Shown piece by piece: positions 53,148 to 61,544 of a stretch of 64,000 nt of DNA (the first letter of the stretch is position 1; each line of letters starts with the position of its first letter). A program made the translations under genes and the position numbers. Source of the stretch: Mycobacterium sp. ACS4054 (GTDB taxonomy: Bacteria; Actinomycetota; Actinomycetes; Mycobacteriales; Mycobacteriaceae); the NCBI RefSeq assembly GCF_001667275.1, contig NZ_LZHV01000031.1:1-64000 (forward strand), given 5' to 3'. A model generated the notes under the pieces. The model ran no database searches. It was not told the DNA's origin and saw only the letters and a program-made list of their open reading frames with translations.

Positions 53148-53398
53148 CGCCGCCGACCGCAAGGTGGTTCAACAGTGGAGCCCGGCATCATTCGGCCTTG
53201 GAACCGTGGAATGCTGCCCGCAGCCAATCCCGGGTGACTTCCAGGGTTGCGACAAATATTTGATGTACCCCGATGGCAGGTCGGCAAGGTGGCTATCGAA
53301 CGGTGACACATACCCTTGGCTGGCCAGTCAATATTGCGCCGCAGGTGGTCACGCCGCGTGCCCGAGCTAGTCGCGCGAGTCGCGAGCCGATGTATGCC

Positions 53399-53941
53399 CT
53401 ACCGCGCACCCAACTGGTCGTTGATGTTGGTCCACTGGCCTTCGCCCTTGTGGTTCCCCATGTTTCGGCACTGACCGTCGAGGATGATCTGCCCGTAAGC
53501 GTGGTCGGACGGCTGGTAACTGATAGTCGCGACCACGCCGTCCTTATTGAGCCCCGCACCGTGCAGGTGCTGGCCCGGCGACGCCCCCTCGCTCCAGCCG
53601 TGCGAGATCATCGCCGTTCGCACTTGCTGGAAATAGGCGTCGGGGTCGCCGTGGATCAGGAAGCTGAGCGTGACGGTGCCCTGAAACGGCGGATCGCCCT
53701 GGTCATTGCAGGAGGCGAAGGAGAACGCCCCGCTGACCCCGTCCAGCTTGGCGGCGGCCACGATCTGCCGGGCCGGCTCGATCACCTGAGCCCTGGTCTG
53801 GTCGTCGCTCATGGGGTGGGCGGTGTCTTCGTACGGGTTCGTCGATCCCCCGGCTTGTGGTTTGTGTTGCACTGTCGCGCATCCTCCTAACAACACGGCA
53901 ACGACCAACACGGAACTGATCAGTGCTTGGCGCAACGACAT
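53399..53941 (-). CDS. Lipoprotein (LppJ-like)
   Basis: A 180-residue lipoprotein. The signal MSLRQALISSVLVVAVLLGG leads to the lipobox LLGGC with Cys21. The mature part has a DUF-like fold with two cysteine-containing segments (SFASCNDQGD; LDGQCRNMGNHKGEG). It starts 10 bases after the alpha/beta hydrolase gene. In M. tuberculosis a protein of similar size to that hydrolase (Rv2079) is followed by lipoprotein LppJ (Rv2080), so this pair is probably the equivalent; I could not check identity. Confidence 0.82.
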   Translation of the reverse strand: MSLRQALISSVLVVAVLLGGCATVQHKPQAGGSTNPYEDTAHPMSDDQTRAQVIEPARQIVAAAKLDGVSGAFSFASCNDQGDPPFQGTVTLSFLIHGDPDAYFQQVRTAMISHGWSEGASPGQHLHGAGLNKDGVVATISYQPSDHAYGQIILDGQCRNMGNHKGEGQWTNINDQLGAR

Positions 53942-53951
53942 TCGTCGTTCC

Positions 53952-55883
53952 TTAATGGTGGTGTTGGGCATCGAAAACATGGTTGTCGGTGATAGATCCT
54001 GGCGACCGCTCCCACTCGGGGTCAATGACGGCCGGTGTGTGCGGGCCGATGGTGACCGGGGGCAGGCCCGGGATTCGGACCTGCACGCCCCCGACCGAGT
54101 AGCGGTGGTCGGCCGTCATGCCGTCGGCCTGCAGCTGGTCGCCGTGGCCGGAGACGATGTCGGCCATGCCGTAAAGCGCTTCGCTGCCGCGGTGGTAGTA
54201 GTACGAGTGGTCGTGCGGGTTGATGCCATCGGAGCCGGGAACCTCGGCGCGGAAGCGCACCGAGCCGAACCCGTCGGCGGCCGGGTCGACGCCCAGGCTG
54301 GGGTTGGTGCCAAAGAAGTTCTGCCCGAACAGGTTCTTGCTCGTACCGTCGAGTTGACCGAGCATGCCGACCGGATCGGTGGAGGCGTCTCCGACGAAGA
54401 CGTGTCCGCCGTCGAGGTGAAACTGTGCAGCGGACTGTGCCGCGTCGGTGCCCGGGCAACCCAGCAGCACAGCGTCATTGGCGTGCATCCCGTGCAGCGC
54501 GAAGGCGTCGGCAACGGTGGTCGAACCATAGGAATGACCCAACACCGTGACGTGCTGGCCGGCGCCTAGGTGTGTCGCCCACAGACCGTTGACGTCCTGC
54601 GCCAGCGCCTCGCTGCCCGCGCGAGCCAGTGCCGGTGTGGAGATGCGCTGCACGTCGTCGAATCCGTTCGGGGCGTCGTAGCCCATCCACGCGATCACCG
54701 CCGTCGGGTTGTTCGGGTCGGCGGCGTTGGCCTGTTCGAACAGGTTGATCGCGTCGTTGTGGCCGTCGTGCAGCCAGCCGCCTTTCACGCTGCTACTGGT
54801 GCCGGGCACGATCACCGCGGTGTTCTTCGCGGTGTCCGGGTTGCCGATCGCGATCGCCGCCCGGCCCTTGCCGCCGAAAGCCATTGGGTCATAGGCGAAT
54901 AGATAGACCGGCTTCGGACGAAGCGGGTCTCCCGCGTCGTGATCGAGGCCGAGCTTGGTCTCGTTGGCGTTCTGGTAGCGGGTGACGTACGTTGGGGACA
55001 GCCCGTATTTCGCGGGGTCGCGCAGCACGTCGTCCACCGAGACGCCGTTGCGGCCGGCGACACCGCGCACCCGGTCGAGGTCTTGATTCATCACGGTGAG
55101 GTTGGCCTGATTGCGCGCTAAGATGGGGACGCCGTTGAGGTTGCCGATCTGGTCGGGGTGCTCGGCGAGGAATCGCTGCCGCTGCTGCGGGGTCAGCGAT
55201 GTCCACCAGCGGTTCACGTCCTCGGGTTTGGTGCTCGGCGGCGGGATCTGGGTGTCGGCGTCGACCGGCGCGATGATGTTCGGGTCGTAGCCGTCGGTGC
55301 GCAGATTGCCCAGGCAATTCTGCAGCGTGGACGAGTAGCCGTCGCGGATCGACTCCATGTCGTGCAGGGCATCCCGGACATCGTCGGCGGCGTCGGCCTT
55401 CGCATCCTCGATCAACTTCTCCAGAAAGGCCTTGTCCTTCGCGTCGAGGTTGCCGTGCTGCAGATCGTGCTCGGCCGCGTCGATGAGGTTGTCCAGGCCC
55501 TGCAGCTCTTGTTCCAGCGTGGCGATGCGTTGCGCACCGGCCTTCTGCGCCTCGGCCAGCGCTGCGGCGATGTTCTCCAGGTCCGCACCGATCTTGGGTA
55601 ACTGCTCCGACTGTGCGCCAAGGGATTTGACCACCCGTTGCACCTCGGCCGAGTCGTTGATCGGGTGATCGCCGTTCTGGTGGTTCCACGCCGCGTCGAA
55701 GCGCTTCCGGGCTTGCTCGAACGCGTGGTCGGCTTCGGCGGTGCACCGGCCCGCACTGTGGAAGGCCTCGGCCAGGCTCGAAATCTGAGCGGGGCTGCCG
55801 GCCTGCAGGCTCTGATTGATCGCCCACGGATCGCCGCCGGCCCTGCCGATCAGTTCGGCAATGCTGAGCCATTTCAGCTGCAT
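53952..55883 (-). CDS. DUF1023 alpha/beta hydrolase (Rv2079-like)
   Basis: A 643-residue protein. The N-terminal ~300 residues are helical and coiled-coil-like, with patterns resembling WXG/ESX-associated proteins; the C-terminal half is a DUF1023 alpha/beta hydrolase with nucleophile motif GHSYGST and a Gly/Asn-rich preceding strand (TAVIVPGTSSSVKGG). It ends in a His-rich tail (DAQHHH). No signal peptide, so secretion, if any, would be through ESX. I chose MQLKWLSIAEL (55883). Followed by the lipoprotein gene. Confidence 0.85.
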   Translation of the reverse strand: MQLKWLSIAELIGRAGGDPWAINQSLQAGSPAQISSLAEAFHSAGRCTAEADHAFEQARKRFDAAWNHQNGDHPINDSAEVQRVVKSLGAQSEQLPKIGADLENIAAALAEAQKAGAQRIATLEQELQGLDNLIDAAEHDLQHGNLDAKDKAFLEKLIEDAKADAADDVRDALHDMESIRDGYSSTLQNCLGNLRTDGYDPNIIAPVDADTQIPPPSTKPEDVNRWWTSLTPQQRQRFLAEHPDQIGNLNGVPILARNQANLTVMNQDLDRVRGVAGRNGVSVDDVLRDPAKYGLSPTYVTRYQNANETKLGLDHDAGDPLRPKPVYLFAYDPMAFGGKGRAAIAIGNPDTAKNTAVIVPGTSSSVKGGWLHDGHNDAINLFEQANAADPNNPTAVIAWMGYDAPNGFDDVQRISTPALARAGSEALAQDVNGLWATHLGAGQHVTVLGHSYGSTTVADAFALHGMHANDAVLLGCPGTDAAQSAAQFHLDGGHVFVGDASTDPVGMLGQLDGTSKNLFGQNFFGTNPSLGVDPAADGFGSVRFRAEVPGSDGINPHDHSYYYHRGSEALYGMADIVSGHGDQLQADGMTADHRYSVGGVQVRIPGLPPVTIGPHTPAVIDPEWERSPGSITDNHVFDAQHHH

Positions 55884-55984
55884 CGCACCGCCCCTAAGCC
55901 TGCTGGACTCCTCCAACCAGCTATGAGGTTACCTCCGCAGCCGCCGCGGCGACGTCGCTCGACGTGCGCTCGCCCCTTAGGACT

Positions 55985-56287
55985 TTATGGGCGCTCCTGA
56001 ATGACGCATTCCACGATCCGATTGGCCAGGCGCGGGTCGAAACCCATCCGCGAGACCTTCTGGCCTTCGGCGGCGGGAGTAACACCGGAATTGAGGTCCT
56101 GCTCGATGGTCCCGATGAGTTGCTGGTTCTGGGGGTCGTGCTCCCACAGCGGCACATTCGGGATGCTTCCCAGGCAATTTCCGTAACCGCTCAAGTCGGC
56201 ACGGGCAGGCGCCGCCACCGGGGCGACCGACAGCATGGCGATGGCTATGCCCATCGCGGCAGCAACGTAGAAGAAACGCACGGTCAC
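55985..56287 (-). CDS. DUF732 secreted protein
   Basis: A ~100-residue exported protein: signal VTVRFFYVAAAMGIAIAMLS to about ARA (residue ~32), then the DUF732 core with its two cysteines (YGNCLGSI and RIVECVIQ) that likely form a disulfide. DUF732 proteins are common, short, mycobacterial secreted proteins of unknown role. The start could be GTG 56287 or 56281. It is flanked by genes on the same strand. Confidence 0.75.
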   Translation of the reverse strand: MTVRFFYVAAAMGIAIAMLSVAPVAAPARADLSGYGNCLGSIPNVPLWEHDPQNQQLIGTIEQDLNSGVTPAAEGQKVSRMGFDPRLANRIVECVIQERP

Positions 56288-56343
56288 CTGGTTACCCAGC
56301 CACAACGCCGAGTAATCAGCAAACGGTTTGCGGGGCGGCCCAC

Positions 56344-57015
56344 TCACACGTCGATCCCATATCCACCGCGCAGGTCCTTGTGCGCGGCCTCCAACGTGCG
56401 GTCGCACAGCGCCACGAGCGCGTCGAGATCGAGCTCCGATTCCCGGCCCAACCGGTCCAGCCACACCGTCTCCACCTTCCTCAGCTCCGACCACTTGAGT
56501 TCGCCCTCGTAGTACACGGTCACGTCCTCCTGCGGCTCGGGGCACGAGGTGGACTGCGCCAATTGCCGCTTGCACGAATCCAATTGGGTCAAGGAGTAGC
56601 CATGCTCGCGGAATTGCCGGTCCCACTCGTCGAGCAGCAGGCTGACCGCGTCGCGCACCGGTGGCGCGGCGTAAACCATCAGCTCGGCCACCCCGTCGTC
56701 GAGCCCCAGGCGCATGCGGAAGTCATAGAGCTCTCGGATGGCCTCTGCGCGCCGCTGGCTGGCGATCTCCTCGGCGGTGCCGGACCCCTCGTACTGTGCC
56801 GCGCGTTTGACGTAGATGGTCGCCGAGATCAGCGACTTCAACACGGCCTTCTTGTCGTCGGCCGCCCGCTTCTCGAAGTCGAGGACGCGTTCGTGGCGGC
56901 GGTCTTCCTCCTTGGTCCTGAAGTCGATGCGCTTCGTCCAGATCGCGACGGTGGCGCTCGAGATCACCGACGCGAGGGGGACGAGCGCGTTGGTCACCAA
57001 TGTCGCCCAGTTCAT
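56344..57015 (-). CDS. Single-helix membrane protein with coiled coil, unknown
   Basis: A 223-residue protein. A short hydrophobic N-terminus (MNWATLVTNALVPLASVISS) is followed by a charged coiled coil (~30-75, FRTKEEDRRHERVLDFEKRA) and a soluble alpha domain. No family recognised. The build resembles membrane-anchored scaffolds found next to phage-like or accessory genes, but nothing more can be said. The adjacent small secreted gene lies ten bases upstream on the same strand. Confidence 0.7.
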   Translation of the reverse strand: MNWATLVTNALVPLASVISSATVAIWTKRIDFRTKEEDRRHERVLDFEKRAADDKKAVLKSLISATIYVKRAAQYEGSGTAEEIASQRRAEAIRELYDFRMRLGLDDGVAELMVYAAPPVRDAVSLLLDEWDRQFREHGYSLTQLDSCKRQLAQSTSCPEPQEDVTVYYEGELKWSELRKVETVWLDRLGRESELDLDALVALCDRTLEAAHKDLRGGYGIDV

Positions 57016-57024
57016 CGTCGACCC

Positions 57025-57255
57025 TTACCCGCAGTAGCCGGGGGGCGGCGCCGGGGCGCCGCGCGGAATCGCGGTTTGGTTGCAGAGGCCCGATTCCGAG
57101 TGCGGATTTTGGGCCGCGGTGGGGTTGGGGCCGGGGGTGCTGGGCGGCGCGGGATCGGCGTTGGCGAGGGCGGCGGTGAGGCCCGTAACGGCCATCCCCA
57201 GCCCCGCGGCAAGAACGGTGCCGGCGGCGAATCTCTTAAGTCTGGGTGTCGTCAT
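57025..57255 (-). CDS. Small Pro-rich secreted protein
   Basis: A 76-residue exported protein: signal TTPRLKRFAAGTVLAAGLGM to about ANA-D (residue ~33), then a Pro/Ala/Asn-rich mature part with two Cys (LCNQTAIPRG; PPPGYCG). The style is typical of short mycobacterial secreted peptides. ATG at 57255, 10 bases before the coiled-coil gene start. Confidence 0.65.
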   Translation of the reverse strand: MTTPRLKRFAAGTVLAAGLGMAVTGLTAALANADPAPPSTPGPNPTAAQNPHSESGLCNQTAIPRGAPAPPPGYCG

Positions 57256-57371
57256 GATGCTCCTTTTGCGTCGACCCAACGGCCGGAGCGGAGTTTCGTG
57301 CGGGCAGGCGTGCGCCCAAAGCTAAATCGAGGCTATGTGGGTCGCCAGAGGGTGTCTGGCGTTTGAGCAAT

Positions 57372-57866
57372 TCAGACGCGCTCGGCCTTCATGTCCATGT
57401 CGATGGTTCCCTGGCATGCGCCGCTCAAGATCTCGGTGTGCATGAGGCCGTCGAGCGTGCCGTCGGGTTGGGGCGTGTAGGTCACGGTGGCCCGCGCCGG
57501 ATTCCATTGGATCGAGGTGTCGGGCATCATGCAGTCCCACTGGAAATCATTGGTTTGCGTCCACGACTTGCCGTCCCACGTGAACTGGATCGGCTGCGGA
57601 ACCGTCGGGTTGGTCGGCGGCGGGCCGCTGACGATCGTGGCGACGCACTTTCCGTTGTTGCAGCTCGAGCGGATCCCGTAGGTCTCGGTGTGCTGCTGCT
57701 CGGGATTGCCGACCGCCATGCTGTTCCCCGCCTTCGGACCGACCATGAACGTGATCGCGTACTGGCCGTTCCAGGACGGATTATCGGCGAGGGCAGCCGG
57801 CGAAAGAGACAGGCCGAGCGGGAACCACGCGGCGCATAGACCGATGAAGCAGCGGGTCGACGTCAT
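57372..57866 (-). CDS. Secreted protein, 164 residues, unknown
   Basis: A 164-residue exported protein with signal TSTRCFIGLCAAWFPLGLSL to about ALA-D (residue ~27). The mature region has pairs of Cys (SSCNNGKCVA; FQWDCMMPD; LSGACQGT) and beta-rich sequence such as WNGQYAITFMVGPKAG, seen in a mycobacterial secreted family. Function unknown. Chosen start MTSTRCF; a slightly longer start exists. Confidence 0.7.
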   Translation of the reverse strand: MTSTRCFIGLCAAWFPLGLSLSPAALADNPSWNGQYAITFMVGPKAGNSMAVGNPEQQHTETYGIRSSCNNGKCVATIVSGPPPTNPTVPQPIQFTWDGKSWTQTNDFQWDCMMPDTSIQWNPARATVTYTPQPDGTLDGLMHTEILSGACQGTIDMDMKAERV

Positions 57867-57935
57867 CGTCTCTCCTCGTGAGGCCGTACTCATGCCATAT
57901 TCGTACGCCGGTCGATCACGGGCAAGCCCTCGGCC

Positions 57936-58184
57936 TCACCAACCCCACTCGTCATCCTCGAGGACATCCACGGTCAGCGCGTTGTCGGCCGCGCCCTTGG
58001 TTCCGTAGCTGAAGGTCAGCAGCGTCCGGTCGTCGTCGAGGGGCTCGGTCGCCACGACGGTAGCGTGCCCGATCTTCATGCGGATCTTGTCGCCGGGCTT
58101 CAGTTCGTCAACACGTTTAAGGGGCACGCTCCACCCATCAGCACCACAGGATGTGTCAATGTTACCGACGGGGGAATTGCTCAA
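57936..58184 (-). CDS. Small soluble protein, 82 residues
   Basis: A small beta-rich protein (PLKRVDELKPGDKIRMKIGH; VVATEPLDDDRTLLTFSYG), acidic at the C-terminus. No family. The frame opens with TTG at 58184; a GTG at 58127, right before the conserved-looking PLKRVDELKPGD, may be the true start (63 residues). It has 69-residue-scale spacing from its neighbours. Confidence 0.5.
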   Translation of the reverse strand: MSNSPVGNIDTSCGADGWSVPLKRVDELKPGDKIRMKIGHATVVATEPLDDDRTLLTFSYGTKGAADNALTVDVLEDDEWGW

Positions 58185-58229
58185 TCTTGTGGCGCCGAAA
58201 CCTCATGGAGTCAACGGCATTCGCGGCGC

Positions 58230-59507
58230 TCAGCTCTCCACGAGGTCGGGGATGGGCTCGGCGTCCGTCAGCCAGTGGCGTCCGGTCCGGCGGGCGGCCT
58301 CCCACTTGGGGATGCTGACCGCGTCGTCTTGGCCGAGGTCCTTAGGCGTGGGGCCGATGCGCTCGGCCAACCCGGCGAGGGCGCCCAGGTCGAAGTTGTA
58401 TATCTCCGCCGCGGCCAGGCCCAGCATCTGCCGGGTCTCGTCGATGGGAATGTCCCAGAACGAGCGGTGCAGCCACTTGCGGGTGTGCGGCCACGTCCCC
58501 TCGGGGTGGGGAAAGTCGTTGCCCCACAATAGGTTAGACACGCCGATCTCGTAGCGACGCGCCAGCTCCCGACGCTCGGTGGTGGTGGCCCCGATGAAGC
58601 AGTTGCGGTCGAAGTAGGCCGAGGGCGGCATCGTCAGGTCGCCCTCCATCTGGTGGCTCATCTTCTTGGCCGAGTGCTCGCGCAGATACCGGGTGTCCAT
58701 CAGCCAGAGCAGGTCGTTGGCCCAGAACGCGCCGCACTCCGTGACGCCCCACCGCAGCCCCGGGAAGCGCTCGAACACCCCCGACCACAGCGCGAACCAC
58801 ATCGGCCGCGCGCCCCACCAACGCACCTCGGTGACGTAGATGCCCAGGTGGCCGCCGTACTCCTCCTGCGGGGCGGGGCCGGAGTGCGTGTGCACCGGCA
58901 TCTGCAGGTCCTGGCACGCTGCCCAGACCTTGTCGTAGCGGCGGTCGTGGTAGGGCGGGTAGCCGACCCAGCGCGCGGGAATCAGGATCCCGCCCCGCAG
59001 CCCGGACTCGGCCGCGCGGGTGATCTCGGCGACCGCGGCGTCGACGTCCGCCAGGATCGGAACCACCGCGACCCCGGCGCGGCGTTCGGGGCTGTGGCTG
59101 CACAGCTCGGCCAACCAGCGGTTGTGGGCGCGCGCCCCGGCCATCGCGCGCCCCGGGTCGAGGTCGCCCGACTGGCCCAGCCCGGCCCCGAAGGGCGCCC
59201 CGGCGACCCCGGTCACGGCGTCGGCGTCGGGGAAAATCACCTCGCCGACCACCCCGTCGCCGTCGAGCTCCCTATCCCGCAGGGCCACGTCCCAGCCGCC
59301 GGCGATGCCCTCGCCGTTCTCGGAGAACCACTCCTGGGCGAACTCCTCGTCGATGAATCCCCCGGCCTGCGCCGCCGCGGTCTTCTCCGCCAGGTACGCC
59401 TCGAAGTCGTCCCGGTATTCGGGGTCGACGTACTCGCGGTAGCGCTCGGTGGGGAGCTCGGCGTGGGTGTCGGCGGAGATGATGACGTACGGGGCCTCAG
59501 GATTCAT
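58230..59507 (-). CDS. Amidohydrolase-2 family protein (ACMSD-like), copy 1
   Basis: A 425-residue TIM-barrel metal-dependent hydrolase/decarboxylase (PF04909). Metal and catalytic positions: D13-T-H15 in ISADTHAE, the His of VHTHSGP, and Asp in GNDFPHPEGTWPH. Relatives include ACMSD and 5-carboxyvanillate decarboxylase. ATG with AAAGGA in front, 14 bases after the paralogous upstream gene. Last gene of the SDR - ADC - amidohydrolase operon; substrate unknown. Confidence 0.87.
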   Translation of the reverse strand: MNPEAPYVIISADTHAELPTERYREYVDPEYRDDFEAYLAEKTAAAQAGGFIDEEFAQEWFSENGEGIAGGWDVALRDRELDGDGVVGEVIFPDADAVTGVAGAPFGAGLGQSGDLDPGRAMAGARAHNRWLAELCSHSPERRAGVAVVPILADVDAAVAEITRAAESGLRGGILIPARWVGYPPYHDRRYDKVWAACQDLQMPVHTHSGPAPQEEYGGHLGIYVTEVRWWGARPMWFALWSGVFERFPGLRWGVTECGAFWANDLLWLMDTRYLREHSAKKMSHQMEGDLTMPPSAYFDRNCFIGATTTERRELARRYEIGVSNLLWGNDFPHPEGTWPHTRKWLHRSFWDIPIDETRQMLGLAAAEIYNFDLGALAGLAERIGPTPKDLGQDDAVSIPKWEAARRTGRHWLTDAEPIPDLVES

Positions 59508-59521
59508 GGTGCGTCCTTTCG

Positions 59522-60736
59522 CTACCAGGTGCGGATCGGGTCGGGCTCGAAGACGGTGCTGCTCGCGTCGGCCGGCACGGCGGCCAGCGGTTCGGCAACC
59601 TCGGCCACGGTCGGGCCGATGCGGGCGGTCAACGGCGCGAGCGCCTCGAGGTCGAAGCCGTAGACGGCCGCCGCGTTCCCGCCCAGCATGGCCGCCACCT
59701 CCTCGGCCGGGACGCGGGAGAAGGTGTGCCGCAACGCTTCTCGCGTGTAGGGGGCGGTCCCCTCGTAGTGCGGGTAATCGCTTCCCCACATGATGCGGTC
59801 GACGCCGATGCGATGGCGCTCGGCGCACTCGACCGGACGCATGAAGCTCGCGCCGACGTAACACTGCCGCGACCAGTACTCGCTGGGCCGCAGGGTCAGC
59901 GAGCCGGCGGTGGGTCCGGCGAACCGGGCGATCGCCGAGCTCGCTCGCCCGTACCGGGCCGCGGCGACGTCCAGCGAGTCCAGCGTTGCCGGTATCCACC
60001 CGGCGCCCTGCTCGGTGAAGACGACGGTGAGGTCCGGATGTCGATCCAGTGCGCCGCTGAAGATCAAGTGCCACAGAGCCCGGTGCGCCCACCAGTGCGT
60101 CTCGTACACCCACACGGCGAGCGAGCTGCCCCACCCGTCCATGGGACTAGGCCCCGCGTTGCCGCCGTGGTGGTTGAGCACCAAGCCCGCGTCCGCGCAC
60201 GCCGCCCAGAGCGGCTCCCAATGCTCGGCGTAAAGCGGGGGAAGGCCGGTGCCGGGGGCGATTCCGGGCAGCAGCACGCCCCCGCGCAGGCCCAGCTTGG
60301 CGATCTGCGTCAGCTCGATGATGGCTTCGTCGAGGTCGCCGAGCAGGATCTGGCCCACCCCGGCGCGCCGCTCGGGCGACAGGGAACAGAAGTCGGACAG
60401 CCAGCGGTTGTGCGCACGCAGGCCGGCCCAGCGCAACTCGAGCTCGCGGGCGGTCTCGGGCGGCGGGGCGGCCAGGCTGGCGTGCGGGAAGAACGGCGGC
60501 ACTGTGTTGGGGAAGATGACCTCGCCCGCGATTCCTTCGCGATCCAGCTCCGAGTTGCGTCGCTCGCTGTCCCAGTTGTGCTCGGCGTCGGCCTCCGCGA
60601 GATCCCCGAACGGGTTGACGTATGTCTTTGCCCAGCCGTCGAATTCGTCCCGGTAGTGCGGATCCAGGTAGTCGCGATAGTCGAGCAGGTCGGCGCCGGC
60701 GTGGCAGTCGGCCGAGATGACCGTGTACCGATCCAT
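59522..60736 (-). CDS. Amidohydrolase-2 family protein (ACMSD-like), copy 2
   Basis: A 404-residue paralogue of the next gene, same family. Key positions: D10-C-H12 in ISADCHAG, NHHGGN, and WGSDYPHYEGTAPYT. The two copies keep the same spacing but diverge in the substrate loops, so they may act on successive intermediates or form a hetero-oligomer; both are inference. It starts four bases after the acetoacetate-decarboxylase-like gene. Confidence 0.87.
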   Translation of the reverse strand: MDRYTVISADCHAGADLLDYRDYLDPHYRDEFDGWAKTYVNPFGDLAEADAEHNWDSERRNSELDREGIAGEVIFPNTVPPFFPHASLAAPPPETARELELRWAGLRAHNRWLSDFCSLSPERRAGVGQILLGDLDEAIIELTQIAKLGLRGGVLLPGIAPGTGLPPLYAEHWEPLWAACADAGLVLNHHGGNAGPSPMDGWGSSLAVWVYETHWWAHRALWHLIFSGALDRHPDLTVVFTEQGAGWIPATLDSLDVAAARYGRASSAIARFAGPTAGSLTLRPSEYWSRQCYVGASFMRPVECAERHRIGVDRIMWGSDYPHYEGTAPYTREALRHTFSRVPAEEVAAMLGGNAAAVYGFDLEALAPLTARIGPTVAEVAEPLAAVPADASSTVFEPDPIRTW

Positions 60737-60740
60737 GCGC

Positions 60741-61544
60741 CTACACCCGCGCCGGCTCGGGCCCGGGGGCGGCGAGCAGGGCCACATCGTCGTAGCGCTG
60801 ATGCACGTACGGCAGCAGCCACTCCTGCGGCACCCGCGCCGCAATGCGACCCACCTGGACGGTGCGGCGGCGACACCACGTGAAGGACGTGACCTGGCGG
60901 ACCGCGACGTCGGCCACCGGGTCCAGCGGCGACTCCCCCAACTCGAGCGTGCCGTCGATGTTCTCCAAAAGCTCGTAGTGCCGGTGATATTCGCCGTACA
61001 CCAGGTGGGGGTCGGTGATGCCGCTGCCGTCGGGGGCGCGCAGGAACTTGAAGTAGAACTCGGTGTTCACCTGGTCCGGCGGCAATTCCGCCGGGCCGGT
61101 GATGCGCCCGTCCACCCTGATCAGCTGGTGGCCCAACCGGTCAACGCCGGCGGTGACACGGTCACCGTCGCGCTCGACCTCGATGTGCGCTAATTTCTTT
61201 GGCTCGCCGAATGTTTCGCGCCCGCCCGTGACCGACTGTTCGGTGGACTGGGGCATGAAAAGCGGATAATCTCCCTCGACGTCGCCGTGCCGGGCGGTCA
61301 CCGAGAACACGGCCGACCCGAAGGGCGCCATGCCCTCGATCCGGACCCGCTGCAGCTGGATGCGCACCAGGGGTTGGTCCGCCGGCGCCAACGGCTTGGG
61401 CAGCACGGCCGCGACGATCTCCGGATCGGTGAGGTAGGTGACGGTGACCGCCTCGGTGGCGATGGGCGCCTTGGTGGCGTCGATCTCGTGGTCGACCTGC
61501 GCCTCGGGCGGACGAGGGCCGTAACGAATCTGGTTGGCGCTCAA
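60741..61544 (-). CDS. Acetoacetate decarboxylase-like protein
   Basis: A 267-residue ADC-family protein. The Schiff-base lysine pair is K116-K117 in ETFGEPKKLAH, preceded by a conserved Glu. The enzyme class uses the lysine to decarboxylate beta-keto acids; several family members instead do aldol or hydratase chemistry. The start is TTG at 61544, overlapping the SDR stop by four bases (TTGA) and preceded by a textbook ribosome site (AAGGAGG). The rest of the operon suggests decarboxylation of a ring-derived keto acid. Confidence 0.85.
   Translation of the reverse strand: MSANQIRYGPRPPEAQVDHEIDATKAPIATEAVTVTYLTDPEIVAAVLPKPLAPADQPLVRIQLQRVRIEGMAPFGSAVFSVTARHGDVEGDYPLFMPQSTEQSVTGGRETFGEPKKLAHIEVERDGDRVTAGVDRLGHQLIRVDGRITGPAELPPDQVNTEFYFKFLRAPDGSGITDPHLVYGEYHRHYELLENIDGTLELGESPLDPVADVAVRQVTSFTWCRRRTVQVGRIAARVPQEWLLPYVHQRYDDVALLAAPGPEPARV

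Noticed and set aside
53164-53370. 68-residue plus-strand frame after the truncated HicB
   Set aside because: Has some protein-like segments (CDKYLMYPDG) but no ribosome site and no family; could be a gene remnant, too weak to list.
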